Assembly: GCF_000979455.1 (NCBI RefSeq)
Contig: NZ_JJOY01000036.1
Span: 1 to 56,883, forward strand
DNA from: Methanosarcina sp. 2.H.T.1A.6
Lineage (GTDB): Archaea; Halobacteriota; Methanosarcinia; Methanosarcinales; Methanosarcinaceae
Length of the DNA stretch: 56,883 nucleotides
Direction: 5' to 3'
The notes under the pieces were generated by a model, which was not told the DNA's origin, made no database searches, and saw only the letters and a program-made list of their open reading frames with translations. The translations under genes were made by a program, and so were the position numbers. Shown one piece after another: positions 1 through 8,715 of the stretch. Position 1 is the first letter of the stretch. Each line of letters opens with the position of its first letter.

Positions 1-43
1 TCCTATCGTTTACCGATTTTCCGTTGCTCCTAATCGGTGATCT

Positions 44-100
44 GGTCAACCAGGGCTTGTTAGACAAGCCCCTGAGTCTTTAGCTCAGGGGTAGTTGACC
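44..100. mobile_element. IS200/IS605-like element end (hairpins)
   Basis: Nested inverted repeats are visible. An outer stem pairs 44-50 with 94-100. One inner stem pairs 53-60 with 64-71 (3-nt loop). Another pairs 69-76 with 84-91 (8 bp, 7-nt loop); these two share bases 69-71, so they are partly alternative. Subterminal hairpins followed by a GGGGTAGTTGACC-like tail are typical of IS200/IS605-family ends that are common in Methanosarcina genomes. No transposase or TnpB lies in the window, so this is either the edge of an element beginning to the left or a solitary remnant. Confidence 0.5.
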
Positions 101-123
101 TTTTTAGTTCTTATAAAGTAACT

Positions 124-963
124 TCATCTTTTTAATTCTATAAAGTACATTATACCTGCCGCGACAGTTGCAAAAATAATCCAGCCTATGTGGGTGTGCA
201 CCAGCATCATTGTTTCCTGCCCATAATAATAAGCAGTTAAATAAAGAACAACAACTCTAAATAAATTTGAGATGTACGCAACCGCCACACAGAACCCAAG
301 CATCTTCAGGGTTTTGTTTACTTCCATGTTTTCAATTCGACTGTACCCAAAGACGATTCCAATTAAGAGGAACATGGAGTACAGGCCTGAACAGGGTCCC
401 CCAATAACTACAATCATTTCTTCAACGCCGCTGACCCTGACAGTTTCAGTAGCGATTACTTCCAGTGGAATTCCTGTCATACCGACCAGCTTCACAGTCG
501 GAAGAAGTATGAAATAATGGTCGAACTTGTGCAGGAAATCAATGTTTAAGAAAGCAAACATAGTATAGAAGATAAGGTACAGTATCACAAAAACAGATGA
601 AATGGACATTCCGAACCTGGAGACTCGTTCAATCTGCGGGTTTTGAAGCTGAGTCCCGATTAAAGAGGCTCCGAAGAATAATGTCATAACATCCAGGGTT
701 CCAAGTTCCCCACCGTTTTTGAAATTATAATAGAGGTCGGCTGCAACTATGAAAGCCCCTATGACAAAATACGTTTTCGATTTTTTCAGCAAGCCGGAAT
801 TCCCCACATGCTTGAAATTAATTCTTGTCAACAAAAGTACAGAAGCAAGAAAGAGGATAACTCCAACAGTAGTGGAGCCTTCACTTACCTCAACTGCCAT
901 TCCTGTAAATAATGCAAGGACCAGTAAAATTAGAACCAGGTTTTTATTTTCTTCGTCCATCAT
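124..963 (-). CDS. archaeosortase/exosortase family membrane protease
   Basis: A polytopic membrane protein of 279 residues with about eight hydrophobic segments. It carries the archaeosortase/exosortase triad: Cys191 in GGPCSGLYS, Arg236 in SNLFRVVV, and His258 (or His256) in HTHIGWIIF. Family members cut C-terminal tripartite sorting signals of exported proteins and attach the protein to a lipid at the cell surface. The GGPCSG motif differs from the ACTG-type motif I associate with archaeosortase A, so an ArtC- or ArtB-like subtype is more likely (inference from memory of the family). It is transcribed divergently from the glycan locus starting at 1337. Start: ATG, with a second ATG one codon later. 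Confidence 0.85.
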   Translation of the reverse strand: MMDEENKNLVLILLVLALFTGMAVEVSEGSTTVGVILFLASVLLLTRINFKHVGNSGLLKKSKTYFVIGAFIVAADLYYNFKNGGELGTLDVMTLFFGASLIGTQLQNPQIERVSRFGMSISSVFVILYLIFYTMFAFLNIDFLHKFDHYFILLPTVKLVGMTGIPLEVIATETVRVSGVEEMIVVIGGPCSGLYSMFLLIGIVFGYSRIENMEVNKTLKMLGFCVAVAYISNLFRVVVLYLTAYYYGQETMMLVHTHIGWIIFATVAAGIMYFIELKR

Positions 964-1336
964 ACCTACTCATCCACATGAATATATAATTTGAGCAATT
1001 TGCTTAAAAACTTTCCTAAAAGTTATAAGCAATCTTCAGGATAACTTTTAAATAAAATTCAAAATAGTAAGGGATATATATTAAAGGCGTGACATTTTAA
1101 GCTAAAAAAATAAATTAGAGGGGAAACCTTCTAACTGATCCTCTGGGATTACAAAAAATTGAAACAAAAATCAATTGAAACTCAAAAAATCTATTATATA
1201 AATATGAATTTTTAATCCGATATGGACTGAAACTACGAAACAAATTACGAAACAAATTACGAAACAAATTAAATTTCAGGCACCGGGAGACAGATTAAAG
1301 ATCATCCCCTTCAGGCCAAAAACGGGGGCGTCAAAG
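964..1336. promoter_or_regulatory. divergent intergenic region
   Basis: This 373-base AT-rich stretch separates the divergent archaeosortase and NodB-like genes and must hold both promoters. AT-rich TATA-like runs lie near 1073-1085 and 1193-1206. Three perfect copies of a 12-base unit sit at 1235-1270. No ORF is credible here. Confidence 0.5.
1235..1270 (+). repeat. 3 x 12-bp tandem repeat
   Basis: Three perfect head-to-tail copies of ACGAAACAAATT, about 65 bases upstream of the NodB-like start. It could be a short slippage repeat or operator-like array; nothing else in the window shares it. Confidence 0.8.
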
Positions 1337-2221
1337 TTGAGGGACTTCACTTTAACAAAGTATGAAAGTTTGCTGCAGGCGATCAAAAAAACAGATTATT
1401 CTACCTGCACGGTATATGATTTTCTTAAAAACAAACCCGTGAAATGCATTATCCTCAGACATGACGTGGACCGTGCGGTTAACCGAAACCTTGAGATGGC
1501 AAAACTTGAACACAGCTACGGAATAAAGTCCACATACTATTTCCGGCATATTGAAGAGACGTTCAAGCCTGATATTATTCTCCAGATGGCAGAAATGGGG
1601 CATGAAATCGGTTTCCATTACGAAGTTATGGATAAGGCAAATGGAGATACGGATAAAGCAATTGAGATTTTCAAAACCGAACTCGAAGACCTCAGGAAAG
1701 TTACCGAAAACGTCACCGAAATAAATACGGTATGCATGCACGGGAACCCCCTCAAACCCTGGTCAAACCGGGACCTGTGGCAGAAGTATGATTTCAGGGA
1801 TTTCGGGCTTGCAGGTGAACCATACCTCTCAATTGATTATAATAAAGTCTTTTACCTTACCGACACAGGAAGGACCTGGGCGGACTTGAAGATCCGGGTC
1901 AAGGACACGATTGACAGGCCCGGAGATATTTCTGGGGACAAATCCGAGGGCAAGTCCGGAAGTAAATCCGAAAGTAAATCCGGGACAAATGCAAAAGCAA
2001 ACCCCAGGGCAATTTCTTCGACTGATGATGTGATCCGCCTGATCCAGAGCGAAAAAGTTTCCCAGATCTGCCTGCTCGTGCACCCCAACAGGTGGTGCGA
2101 AGACTTTGGCGGCTGGACAAAGGAACTGCTGTTCCAGAACGTGAAGAATGTCGGGAAGGCGGGGATTGTGTGGTACAGAAGCAGGACCCAAAAAAAGGAT
2201 ACTATGACTGCGGGGCTTTAA
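1337..2221 (+). CDS. polysaccharide deacetylase-like (NodB-fold) protein
   Basis: 294 residues, TTG start chosen because GGGGGCG lies about 9 bases upstream and no better start precedes the conserved region. RHDVD at residues 41-45 matches the metal-binding first motif of NodB-type deacetylases, and HEIGFHYE at 89-96 resembles the second motif. The likely role is removing acetyl groups from, or otherwise modifying, a surface sugar. Residues 201-216 are a low-complexity Lys/Ser/Gly/Glu insertion encoded by a 12-base tandem repeat. It opens the glycan locus and is followed one base later by the FemAB-like gene, so the two are probably cotranscribed. Catalytic activity is not certain because the later motifs are weak. 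Confidence 0.7.
   Translation: MRDFTLTKYESLLQAIKKTDYSTCTVYDFLKNKPVKCIILRHDVDRAVNRNLEMAKLEHSYGIKSTYYFRHIEETFKPDIILQMAEMGHEIGFHYEVMDKANGDTDKAIEIFKTELEDLRKVTENVTEINTVCMHGNPLKPWSNRDLWQKYDFRDFGLAGEPYLSIDYNKVFYLTDTGRTWADLKIRVKDTIDRPGDISGDKSEGKSGSKSESKSGTNAKANPRAISSTDDVIRLIQSEKVSQICLLVHPNRWCEDFGGWTKELLFQNVKNVGKAGIVWYRSRTQKKDTMTAGL
1937..1984 (+). repeat. 4 x 12-bp imperfect coding repeat
   Basis: Four in-frame 12-base units, consensus roughly RRYAAATCCGRR, encode a Lys-Ser-x-x repeat inside the NodB-like protein. Because the unit is a multiple of three, copy number can change without a frameshift. Confidence 0.85.
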
Positions 2222-2222
2222 A

Positions 2223-3245
2223 GTGATTGAAATTACGGAGTCGATTGACCGGGATAAATGGGACGATTTTGTATTCAATCATCCGGAGGGAAATATTTTC
2301 CAGACCTGTGCAATGGCAGATGTATACAGGTCAACTAAAAACTATGAACCTATTTCGCTTGCTGCAGTTGAGCCCGAAAGCGGAGAGATACTCGCAGTCC
2401 TGCAGGCGGTCATCATAAGAGACGCTCCCGGCTTTGTCGGGTCAATTTCCTCAAGGTCAATCATCAACAACGGGCCTCTTTTTGTTGAAGGCAAAAAAGG
2501 GCTTGAAGCTCTTGAGAAATTGCTCAATTACTACGAGAAATTTCTGCACAACAGAGCAATCTACACCCAGATCCGCAACCTCTGGGACACTGAAAACTCG
2601 AAAGGGATGCTGGAATCTCTGGGATACCAGTACGAGCCCCACTTAAATTACCTGATCGACCTCAACCGCCCTGCTGAAAAGATCTGGGGAGATATCCACA
2701 AACCCCGCAGAAAAGGGATAAACAGAGCTGAAAAAGTAGGAATCCAGGTTAGGAAAATCGAAACGAGAGACGAAATAAAAGACTGCTATAAAGTAATTGA
2801 GGAGACCTATAAAAACGTAAGGCTCCCCCTTGCAGATATCTCTCTCCTTGAAAGCGCCTACGATAAACTTTCCGATAAGAGACTTATAGATTTCTACCTT
2901 GCAACCCTGGAAGGCGAAGTTGTCGGCTCAAGGGTAGTCCTGAAGTATAAGGGCCAGGTACACGACTGGTACGCAGGCTCAAAACAGGAAATAAACTACG
3001 TAAACGAAGCCGTTGTCTGGCATATGCTCTCGGAATACGCAGGCAAAGAAAAAGTATTTGATTTCGGAGGAGCAGGCCATCCCGACAAGCCCTACGGAGT
3101 AAGGGAGTTTAAGAAGCGGTTTGGCGGGGAGGAAGTGAATTATGGGAGATATAAAAAGATCCACAGCAGGGCTAGAGAAGAAATCATGAAATCGGGATTG
3201 AAAGTTTACAAAACTGTTGGGAAATATGTTCACATAGGAATCTGA
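2223..3245 (+). CDS. FemAB/CelD-like aminoacyl or acyl transferase (GNAT fold)
   Basis: 340 residues with a GTG start one base after the upstream stop. The protein has the tandem GNAT layout of the FemAB/'peptidoglycan bridge' family: WDDFVFNHPEGNIFQT near the N-terminus, a central KPRRKGINRAEK segment, and a C-terminal DWYAGSKQEIN ... FDFGGAG signature. In bacteria these enzymes move amino acids from tRNA to cell-wall precursors. Methanosarcina has no murein, so a role in decorating a surface glycan with an amino acid or acyl group is more likely (inference). Its place between a deacetylase-like protein and a sugar aminotransferase supports this. Confidence 0.75.
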   Translation: MIEITESIDRDKWDDFVFNHPEGNIFQTCAMADVYRSTKNYEPISLAAVEPESGEILAVLQAVIIRDAPGFVGSISSRSIINNGPLFVEGKKGLEALEKLLNYYEKFLHNRAIYTQIRNLWDTENSKGMLESLGYQYEPHLNYLIDLNRPAEKIWGDIHKPRRKGINRAEKVGIQVRKIETRDEIKDCYKVIEETYKNVRLPLADISLLESAYDKLSDKRLIDFYLATLEGEVVGSRVVLKYKGQVHDWYAGSKQEINYVNEAVVWHMLSEYAGKEKVFDFGGAGHPDKPYGVREFKKRFGGEEVNYGRYKKIHSRAREEIMKSGLKVYKTVGKYVHIGI

Positions 3246-3297
3246 TTCTTAAAAACAGATGCCAAGTTAGAGACTGAATATTCTAGGGAGTATAAAC

Positions 3298-4494
3298 ATG
3301 AGTTCCATTAAACCTGATCCAATGCTGATTCCACGATTCAACATAGATTATGGTATGAAAGATTTCATAGACTCTCTGACGAACCTTAAAACTAAAGCAG
3401 ATACCTCTCAGTTAACAGAATTGTTTTGCAATTCATCAATTGGGTTTACCAACAGTGGAAGGACTTCCCTTTACGTGATCCTTATGGCCCTGAACCTTCC
3501 GGCAAACTCAAACGTTGGAGTACCACTTTATTGTTGTCCCAGTGTGTTTGATGCCATAATTCAGGCTGGCCACAAACCGTTCTTCCTTGACATAGATTCT
3601 GACAACTATACAGTAAGTCCTGAACATCTTGAAAAGAAAATTGACGACATCGAAGCCGTTATTGCAATACACACTTTCGGAAGGCCTGCAGATCTCGATA
3701 AAATTCAAAAAATTGCAGGTGAAAAGCCAGTTATTGAAGACTGTGCTCACGCCCTTTTAAGCCAATATAAAGGAAAGCTGGCAGGAACGATTGCAACTGC
3801 AGGATTCTTCAGTTTCCGAACTGGAAAGTACATCTCAGCCGGAGAAGGAGGAATGGTAACTACCAGAAATCCGGAGCTTGCAGAAAATGTGAAAAAAGAG
3901 ATACAAAAGCTGCCAGAACCTTCCGGAACCGATGAAATCAAACACACAATAAAAACCTGTGCACGCTCTACATTATATCATAGGCCATGGTTTGGACTGG
4001 TTTCGCTGCCTCTTGGGAGCAGGATTGAAGATAAAGTTGACCTGATGAACAAATACTCTTTCAAAACTGCAAAAATTCGAAATACTGATCTACAGGTTGT
4101 TGCTAAAAAGCTGCAGGATTTTCAGGAGAAAGTGGAACAGCAGAGACAAAATTCTCAATATCTCATTGAATATCTGAAAGGCATGGATCTAAAATTACCT
4201 TTCGAGACTAAAGATACTTACTGCAACTATTACCTTTTCCCGGTACAGGTGAATGAAGAATCCGAAAGGGATAAGGTATGTGAGTCTTTGAGGACAAAGG
4301 GGATCGATACGACTAAACTATTCAGCAAAACACCGGCTATAGCAAGAATAAATTACGGATATAAAGGAGATTGTCCCAATACCGAAAAGGTTGCAGATAG
4401 GATATTGACGATTCCCAATCATTATATGTTGAAAGAAGATGAGCTTAAAAAAGTGTCAGATGCTATGATATCATGTCTTTTGGCAGAAAACTAA
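3298..4494 (+). CDS. DegT/DnrJ/EryC1/StrS-family sugar aminotransferase
   Basis: 398 residues, PLP-dependent fold type I. SGRTSLYVILMAL near residue 46 and VIEDCAHA near 145 are family motifs. FFSFRTGKYISAGEGG contains the Schiff-base lysine, Lys177. Such enzymes transaminate keto-sugar nucleotides to make amino sugars. GGGAG about 8 bases upstream supports the ATG start. Its last 22 bases overlap the acyltransferase gene, so the two probably act in sequence: amination of a sugar, then N-acylation. Confidence 0.85.
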   Translation: MSSIKPDPMLIPRFNIDYGMKDFIDSLTNLKTKADTSQLTELFCNSSIGFTNSGRTSLYVILMALNLPANSNVGVPLYCCPSVFDAIIQAGHKPFFLDIDSDNYTVSPEHLEKKIDDIEAVIAIHTFGRPADLDKIQKIAGEKPVIEDCAHALLSQYKGKLAGTIATAGFFSFRTGKYISAGEGGMVTTRNPELAENVKKEIQKLPEPSGTDEIKHTIKTCARSTLYHRPWFGLVSLPLGSRIEDKVDLMNKYSFKTAKIRNTDLQVVAKKLQDFQEKVEQQRQNSQYLIEYLKGMDLKLPFETKDTYCNYYLFPVQVNEESERDKVCESLRTKGIDTTKLFSKTPAIARINYGYKGDCPNTEKVADRILTIPNHYMLKEDELKKVSDAMISCLLAEN

Positions 4495-4925
4495 CTAAGA
4501 AGATATGCAAAGTATTTGCATCGATAGCTCCAGTAAATGGCCTTAGAATTATGCTACTAAGAGCCTGTAGCTACACCATTGGAAAAAAGGTGTACGTAGG
4601 GGAAAGAGTGATAATAGTTGATAAGTTGTCCGATAAGAACAACCTTGTAATTGGGGACAGAGTTTCTATTGCACCCGGATCAATTTTTGTAACTTCTTCT
4701 GACCCCAATTTTTCAAGAATCAGTCCCTATGTAAAAACCGTAAATGGTAGGATTGTAATCGAAGATGATGCATGGATCGGCGCCGGTGTAATAATATTAC
4801 CCGATATAAAAGTCGGAACCGGAGCTGTGATTGGTGCGGGAGCAGTGGTAACAAAAAACGTCCTACCTTACACGATAGTAGCAGGGGTCCCTGCTAAAAA
4901 AACGGGGGAGGTAAGGGTAAAGTGA
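4473..4925 (+). CDS. hexapeptide-repeat sugar O/N-acyltransferase
   Basis: 150 residues, mostly left-handed beta-helix hexapeptide repeats. IEDDAWIGAGVIILPDIKVGTGAVIGAGAV... runs from about residue 90 and ends with IVAGVPAKK, the usual C-terminal signature of maltose O-acetyltransferase/LbH enzymes. It starts inside the 3' end of the aminotransferase gene and overlaps the next gene by four bases, so translation is coupled. The likely job is acetylating the amino sugar made by the upstream enzyme. Confidence 0.85.
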   Translation: MSFGRKLTKKICKVFASIAPVNGLRIMLLRACSYTIGKKVYVGERVIIVDKLSDKNNLVIGDRVSIAPGSIFVTSSDPNFSRISPYVKTVNGRIVIEDDAWIGAGVIILPDIKVGTGAVIGAGAVVTKNVLPYTIVAGVPAKKTGEVRVK

Positions 4926-5953
4926 AAATTATACTGGATATAGGTCATCCAAAGGACGTAAACGTTTTTCAAAACGTAATATCAGAACTTCAAAACAGGG
5001 GACATGATATCAAAATAGTAGCAAGGGCTAAAGAGAACACAAGACGAATAATAAACGAATGTGGATTAAGTTGTGAGTTCGGCCCCTATTATAAAAGCAT
5101 GGTTGGGAAAGCTTTTGGAGTAATTAGAAACGATATCTGGCTTTACAATATAGCAAAAAAGTTCCAGCCAGACATCTTCATAAGTCCCGGATCCCCCTAT
5201 TCCGCACAGGTAAGTAAGTTACTTGGAAAACCACATTTGGCATTTATAGATACGGAGATTGCAGGACCTGCAATAAAATTAATGCTCCCTTTCACAGACA
5301 GAGTTTACACTTCTACATCGTTCTATCTTGACCTCGGACCAAAACAGGAACGATTTAACGGATATTACGAGTTAGCTTATTTACACCCAAAATATTTCAC
5401 ACCAAAAAAAGAAGTTCTCACGAAATACGGGTTAGATAATGACTACATAATATTGCGCCTGTCGGCTCTATCTTCCCATCATGATATTGGAGCAAGCGGC
5501 TTTTCATTTAAAACAGAAGAAGAGCTAAAAGAATACATCAAAGTACTTGAAGAACACGGAAGAGTAATAATCTCTTCAGAAGTTGCACCCTGGAAAACAA
5601 TAGAAGTTTATCAGTTGAAATTTGAGCCCCGTGAATTACACGACATACTTTTTCATTCCAAACTCTGTATTGGAGAAGGTGCCACGATGGCATCTGAATC
5701 TGCTATTCTGGGAATTCCTTCAATATACGTTTCAAACACAAGACGTGGATATCTTGACGAACTTGAAGAAAAATACGGATTGGCATATACAATCTCAGAT
5801 AGTAAAGTTGCACTGGATAAAGCTACATCTTTACTGAAAAAAAATGAATTAAAGGAAGAATGGTTTTTAATGAGGGAAAAAATGCTGAAAGAAAAGATTG
5901 ATGTTGTTGAATTTATGGTTAATGTGATTGAAAAGAAAGGGAAATCAATCTGA
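4922..5953 (+). CDS. DUF354 family protein (glycosyltransferase-B-like)
   Basis: 343 residues with a GTG start overlapping the upstream stop. MKIILDIGHPKDVNVFQNVI and LQNRGHDIKIVARAKENT match the N-terminus of archaeal DUF354 proteins, which share the fold of UDP-GlcNAc 2-epimerases and GT-B transferases. GEGATMASESAILGIPSIYVS near residue 245 is the C-terminal nucleotide-sugar-like motif. A sugar transfer or epimerisation role in the glycan pathway is likely; the exact reaction cannot be read from the sequence. It ends the first tightly coupled gene group (1337-5953). Confidence 0.8.
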   Translation: MKIILDIGHPKDVNVFQNVISELQNRGHDIKIVARAKENTRRIINECGLSCEFGPYYKSMVGKAFGVIRNDIWLYNIAKKFQPDIFISPGSPYSAQVSKLLGKPHLAFIDTEIAGPAIKLMLPFTDRVYTSTSFYLDLGPKQERFNGYYELAYLHPKYFTPKKEVLTKYGLDNDYIILRLSALSSHHDIGASGFSFKTEEELKEYIKVLEEHGRVIISSEVAPWKTIEVYQLKFEPRELHDILFHSKLCIGEGATMASESAILGIPSIYVSNTRRGYLDELEEKYGLAYTISDSKVALDKATSLLKKNELKEEWFLMREKMLKEKIDVVEFMVNVIEKKGKSI

Positions 5954-6029
5954 ACATTACTTCTATAAAGTAACTAAGTAGTAGTATGTAATTCTTCTAA
6001 TTTCAATATTTTACTTGCAAATATAAAAA

Positions 6030-6060
6030 TATAAATACTTTAAAAGTAGCATACATAAGC
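6030..6060 (+). promoter_or_regulatory. putative archaeal promoter of the wbqC-like operon
   Basis: TATAAATAC at 6030-6038 sits about 35 bases before the ATG at 6073. This fits an archaeal TATA box with a short leader, and GTGGGG just before the ATG could be the ribosome site. The preceding gene ends 119 bases upstream, so a new transcript may begin here. Confidence 0.45.
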
Positions 6061-6072
6061 GCGTGGGGAAAC

Positions 6073-6741
6073 ATGATAGTCGGGATACATCAACCAAATT
6101 ACTTGCCATATCTCGGTTTTTTTGATAAACTGAGGAAATCAGATGTATTCGTTATTTACGATGATGCCCAATTCACCAAAGGGGATTTCCAACACCGTAA
6201 CAGGATAAAAATATATCATGGGTGGAAATGGCTGACTGTTCCGGTTGAAAAGAAACATATTCCCATCAATCAGATAAAAATAAGAGATAAAGTTGAAACA
6301 GAAGGAACAACCTGGCATGAAGCTCACTTAAAAGAAATACACGATAATTACAAAAAAACCCCTTATTATCCAAATTTTGAAAAAGATATTCGCAGGATAT
6401 ATGAGCAGGAATACGATATGCTGATCGATATAAACATAAAGCTAATCGAATTTCTGATGAAATCATTTGATATTGATACTAGGATAGTCTATTCCAGTGA
6501 ATTCGGATTCACTTCCAAGTCGACAGAAAAACTTGTTGATCTTGTAAGCGAAATTGGCGGAGATACCTATCTTTCAGGTCCTATGGGTAAGGATTACCTT
6601 GATCTGCAGCTGTTCGAGAAACAAGACATAGAGGTAATTTTTCAGGAATTCAAACATCCAGCTTATCAGCAACAGTACAATGGATTTGAACCAAACATGT
6701 CGGCTATTGATGCTATGTTCAATACAGGAAGAATTCCATAA
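6073..6741 (+). CDS. WbqC-like family protein
   Basis: 222 residues. The N-terminus MIVGIHQPNYLPYLGFFDKL, then YDDAQFTKGDFQHRNRIK, is diagnostic for the WbqC-like family, which is found in O-antigen and capsule loci. GGDTYLSGPMGKDYL near residue 165 and FQEFKHPAYQQ near 197 also match. The family is thought to assist amino-sugar modification, but its biochemical reaction is not firmly known. Its TGA stop overlaps the ATG of the GNAT gene. Confidence 0.85.
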   Translation: MIVGIHQPNYLPYLGFFDKLRKSDVFVIYDDAQFTKGDFQHRNRIKIYHGWKWLTVPVEKKHIPINQIKIRDKVETEGTTWHEAHLKEIHDNYKKTPYYPNFEKDIRRIYEQEYDMLIDINIKLIEFLMKSFDIDTRIVYSSEFGFTSKSTEKLVDLVSEIGGDTYLSGPMGKDYLDLQLFEKQDIEVIFQEFKHPAYQQQYNGFEPNMSAIDAMFNTGRIP

Positions 6742-7166
6742 TGAGTATTTTGAAACTAACAAAAGGAATGATATCAGAGAGAATCTCAGAGTTCATTGAG
6801 ATTGATAAGGTCATTAATACGGATGAGAAATGGCAATATGATAATTTTATAATTGATCTTGATGGAAAGTGGGATAATAGTTATGTTTTCTTTATTGGTA
6901 GTGAAATTGCTGGATATATTATATGTTCTGTAAAAAATAAAGAAAATTTGCATATACATAGATTTGCTATCAAACAAGAATATCAAAAAATGGGTATTGG
7001 TAGCAAACTAATAAATGAAGTGATCAAAGATGCAGATATATATATAAAATATCTTACATTAAAGGTCTACAAAGACAATCTAATCGCAAAAAGATTTTAT
7101 GAAAAAAATAACTTTCGAAATATATGCTTAATGAATGACAATCACATATATAGGAAGGACCTATGA
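6741..7166 (+). CDS. GNAT-family N-acetyltransferase
   Basis: 141 residues. The acetyl-CoA binding segment FAIKQEYQKMGIGSKLINEV (Q/R-x-x-G-x-G/A type) starts near residue 75, and AKRFYEKNNFR near 115 is the usual C-terminal GNAT signature. It overlaps the WbqC-like gene and the PIG-L gene by a few bases, so it belongs to the same operon. The likely role is N-acylation of an amino-sugar intermediate. Codon use is more AT-rich than in the genes before it. Confidence 0.8.
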   Translation: MSILKLTKGMISERISEFIEIDKVINTDEKWQYDNFIIDLDGKWDNSYVFFIGSEIAGYIICSVKNKENLHIHRFAIKQEYQKMGIGSKLINEVIKDADIYIKYLTLKVYKDNLIAKRFYEKNNFRNICLMNDNHIYRKDL

Positions 7167-7819
7167 CAACCAAAATTCTTGCGATGGGAGCTCATCCGGA
7201 CGATATGGAACTTGAAGCTGGAGGGTCTCTTGCTAAGTTTGCAAAAAGAGGGTGTGACGTATACCTGCTAATTTTAACAGCAGGAGGATATACGGATATA
7301 AATGGAAATACCTATTATGATAAACAATTGAGAGATGAGGCCAAAAAAGCTTCTAAAATATTGGGAATAAAAGATGTTATTTTCCTTGATTATTCTACAA
7401 AAGATCTTCAAGCAAATGGGGACACAATAACTAAGGTAGATTCCATTGTTGACGAATTAAAGCCTGATGTATTTATTTCTCACCATCCCTTTGACTCACA
7501 TCAGGATCACAAAGCTGCAGCAGATATAATGTTTGCAGTTTCTCGCCAGGGAAGGGTAAAGAACGTACTTAGCGGTTCGACACTCCCATATAGACCTAAT
7601 GTATTCGCTTTTAGGCCTCAATTTTTTGTAGATATTACAGAAACTCTTGAAACTAAATTAAAAGCCATACGTGCGTACGAGACACAATACAAAAAATTCG
7701 GCAGTGAAGTACTGATCGAACACGTGAAATCAATGGCAGTACATTATGGATGGGCAATGGGATACAAATACGCTGAATGCTTTGAAGTGATTCGAATGGA
7801 TGACAGCATATGGAGATAA
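7163..7819 (+). CDS. PIG-L/LmbE-family N-deacetylase
   Basis: 218 residues. AMGAHPDDMELEAGG at residues 7-21 contains the zinc motif AHPDD (His11, Asp13, Asp14), and HHPFDSHQDHKAA near residue 110-120 supplies the third zinc ligand region. The family removes acetyl groups from GlcNAc-type substrates. It overlaps both neighbours (4 bases upstream, 10 bases downstream), so it is a core member of the operon. Together with the GNAT and the hexapeptide transferase it suggests that an acetamido sugar is deacetylated and re-acylated differently. Confidence 0.88.
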   Translation: MTTKILAMGAHPDDMELEAGGSLAKFAKRGCDVYLLILTAGGYTDINGNTYYDKQLRDEAKKASKILGIKDVIFLDYSTKDLQANGDTITKVDSIVDELKPDVFISHHPFDSHQDHKAAADIMFAVSRQGRVKNVLSGSTLPYRPNVFAFRPQFFVDITETLETKLKAIRAYETQYKKFGSEVLIEHVKSMAVHYGWAMGYKYAECFEVIRMDDSIWR

Positions 7820-8715
7820 ATAGCTACATACTTGTGACTCCATGCAAGAATGAGGAAAAAAGCCTCCCAAAACTTGCAGAATCTGTACTTACCCAGACAG
7901 TAAAGCCAATAATATGGGTTATTGTTGACGATGGAAGTACAGACAAAACCCCCGATATACTGCAAGATCTGACTTCAAAGCATAAGTGGGTTAAAAACAT
8001 AAGGCTGAATGAAAAGCCCAGAGACCTGGGAATACACGTGTCACATGTTTATCGAACCGGATTTGATTATGCGATCAATTACTGCAAAGAAAATCTCCTT
8101 GAGTACAATTATATTGGTAGTATCGATGCTGATATAATTCTTGAAAATAACTATTTTGATTCGCTAATTATCGAAATGGGAAAAAACCAAAACCTGGGAA
8201 TTTGTAGTGGGCACATAGGAAATATAGTAAATGACAAAATCATCTGGAGTGATTTCAGAGATGATTTACCTTCTGGTGGTGCCAGACTATGGAGAAAAAA
8301 ATGCTTTGAGAATACAGGAGGTTACTTGCTAACCTGTAGTCCTGATAGTGTCTCAAATGTAAAAGCCAAAATTCAGGGATGGGATACCAGACAGTTTGAA
8401 CATATCAAAGCTATATCCACAAGAGCCTACGCTAGTGCAGAAGGGCAGTGGAAAGGATATACAAAACTTGGTGCAAATAATTATTTTATTGGTTACACAC
8501 CAATTCATGTCATACTAAAAGGTATAAAGCTATTGCATAGTAGAAATAAATATTTTAGAAATGGAGTAGGGTTAGCATATATATCTGGATACTTTTCAGA
8601 ATACATCAAGAATGCCCCAAGGATTGATGACCCGGAAGTAATAGGTTATTATAAAAACAACAGACTGAGGGAGATCCTATGCTCAAAAATGAGATTTCAC
8701 AGCGTAAGAAAGTAA
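7810..8715 (+). CDS. family 2 glycosyltransferase
   Basis: 301 residues, GT-A fold. TPCKNEEKSLPKLAESVL at the N-terminus, VDDGSTDKTPD near residue 40 and the metal-binding SIDADIILE near residue 101 are GT2 motifs. The C-terminal half, with SGGARLWRKKCFENTGGY, follows the acceptor-site region of the family. It probably adds one sugar to a lipid-linked glycan on the cytoplasmic face. It overlaps the previous gene by 10 bases and the next by 37. Confidence 0.85.
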   Translation: MEINSYILVTPCKNEEKSLPKLAESVLTQTVKPIIWVIVDDGSTDKTPDILQDLTSKHKWVKNIRLNEKPRDLGIHVSHVYRTGFDYAINYCKENLLEYNYIGSIDADIILENNYFDSLIIEMGKNQNLGICSGHIGNIVNDKIIWSDFRDDLPSGGARLWRKKCFENTGGYLLTCSPDSVSNVKAKIQGWDTRQFEHIKAISTRAYASAEGQWKGYTKLGANNYFIGYTPIHVILKGIKLLHSRNKYFRNGVGLAYISGYFSEYIKNAPRIDDPEVIGYYKNNRLREILCSKMRFHSVRK

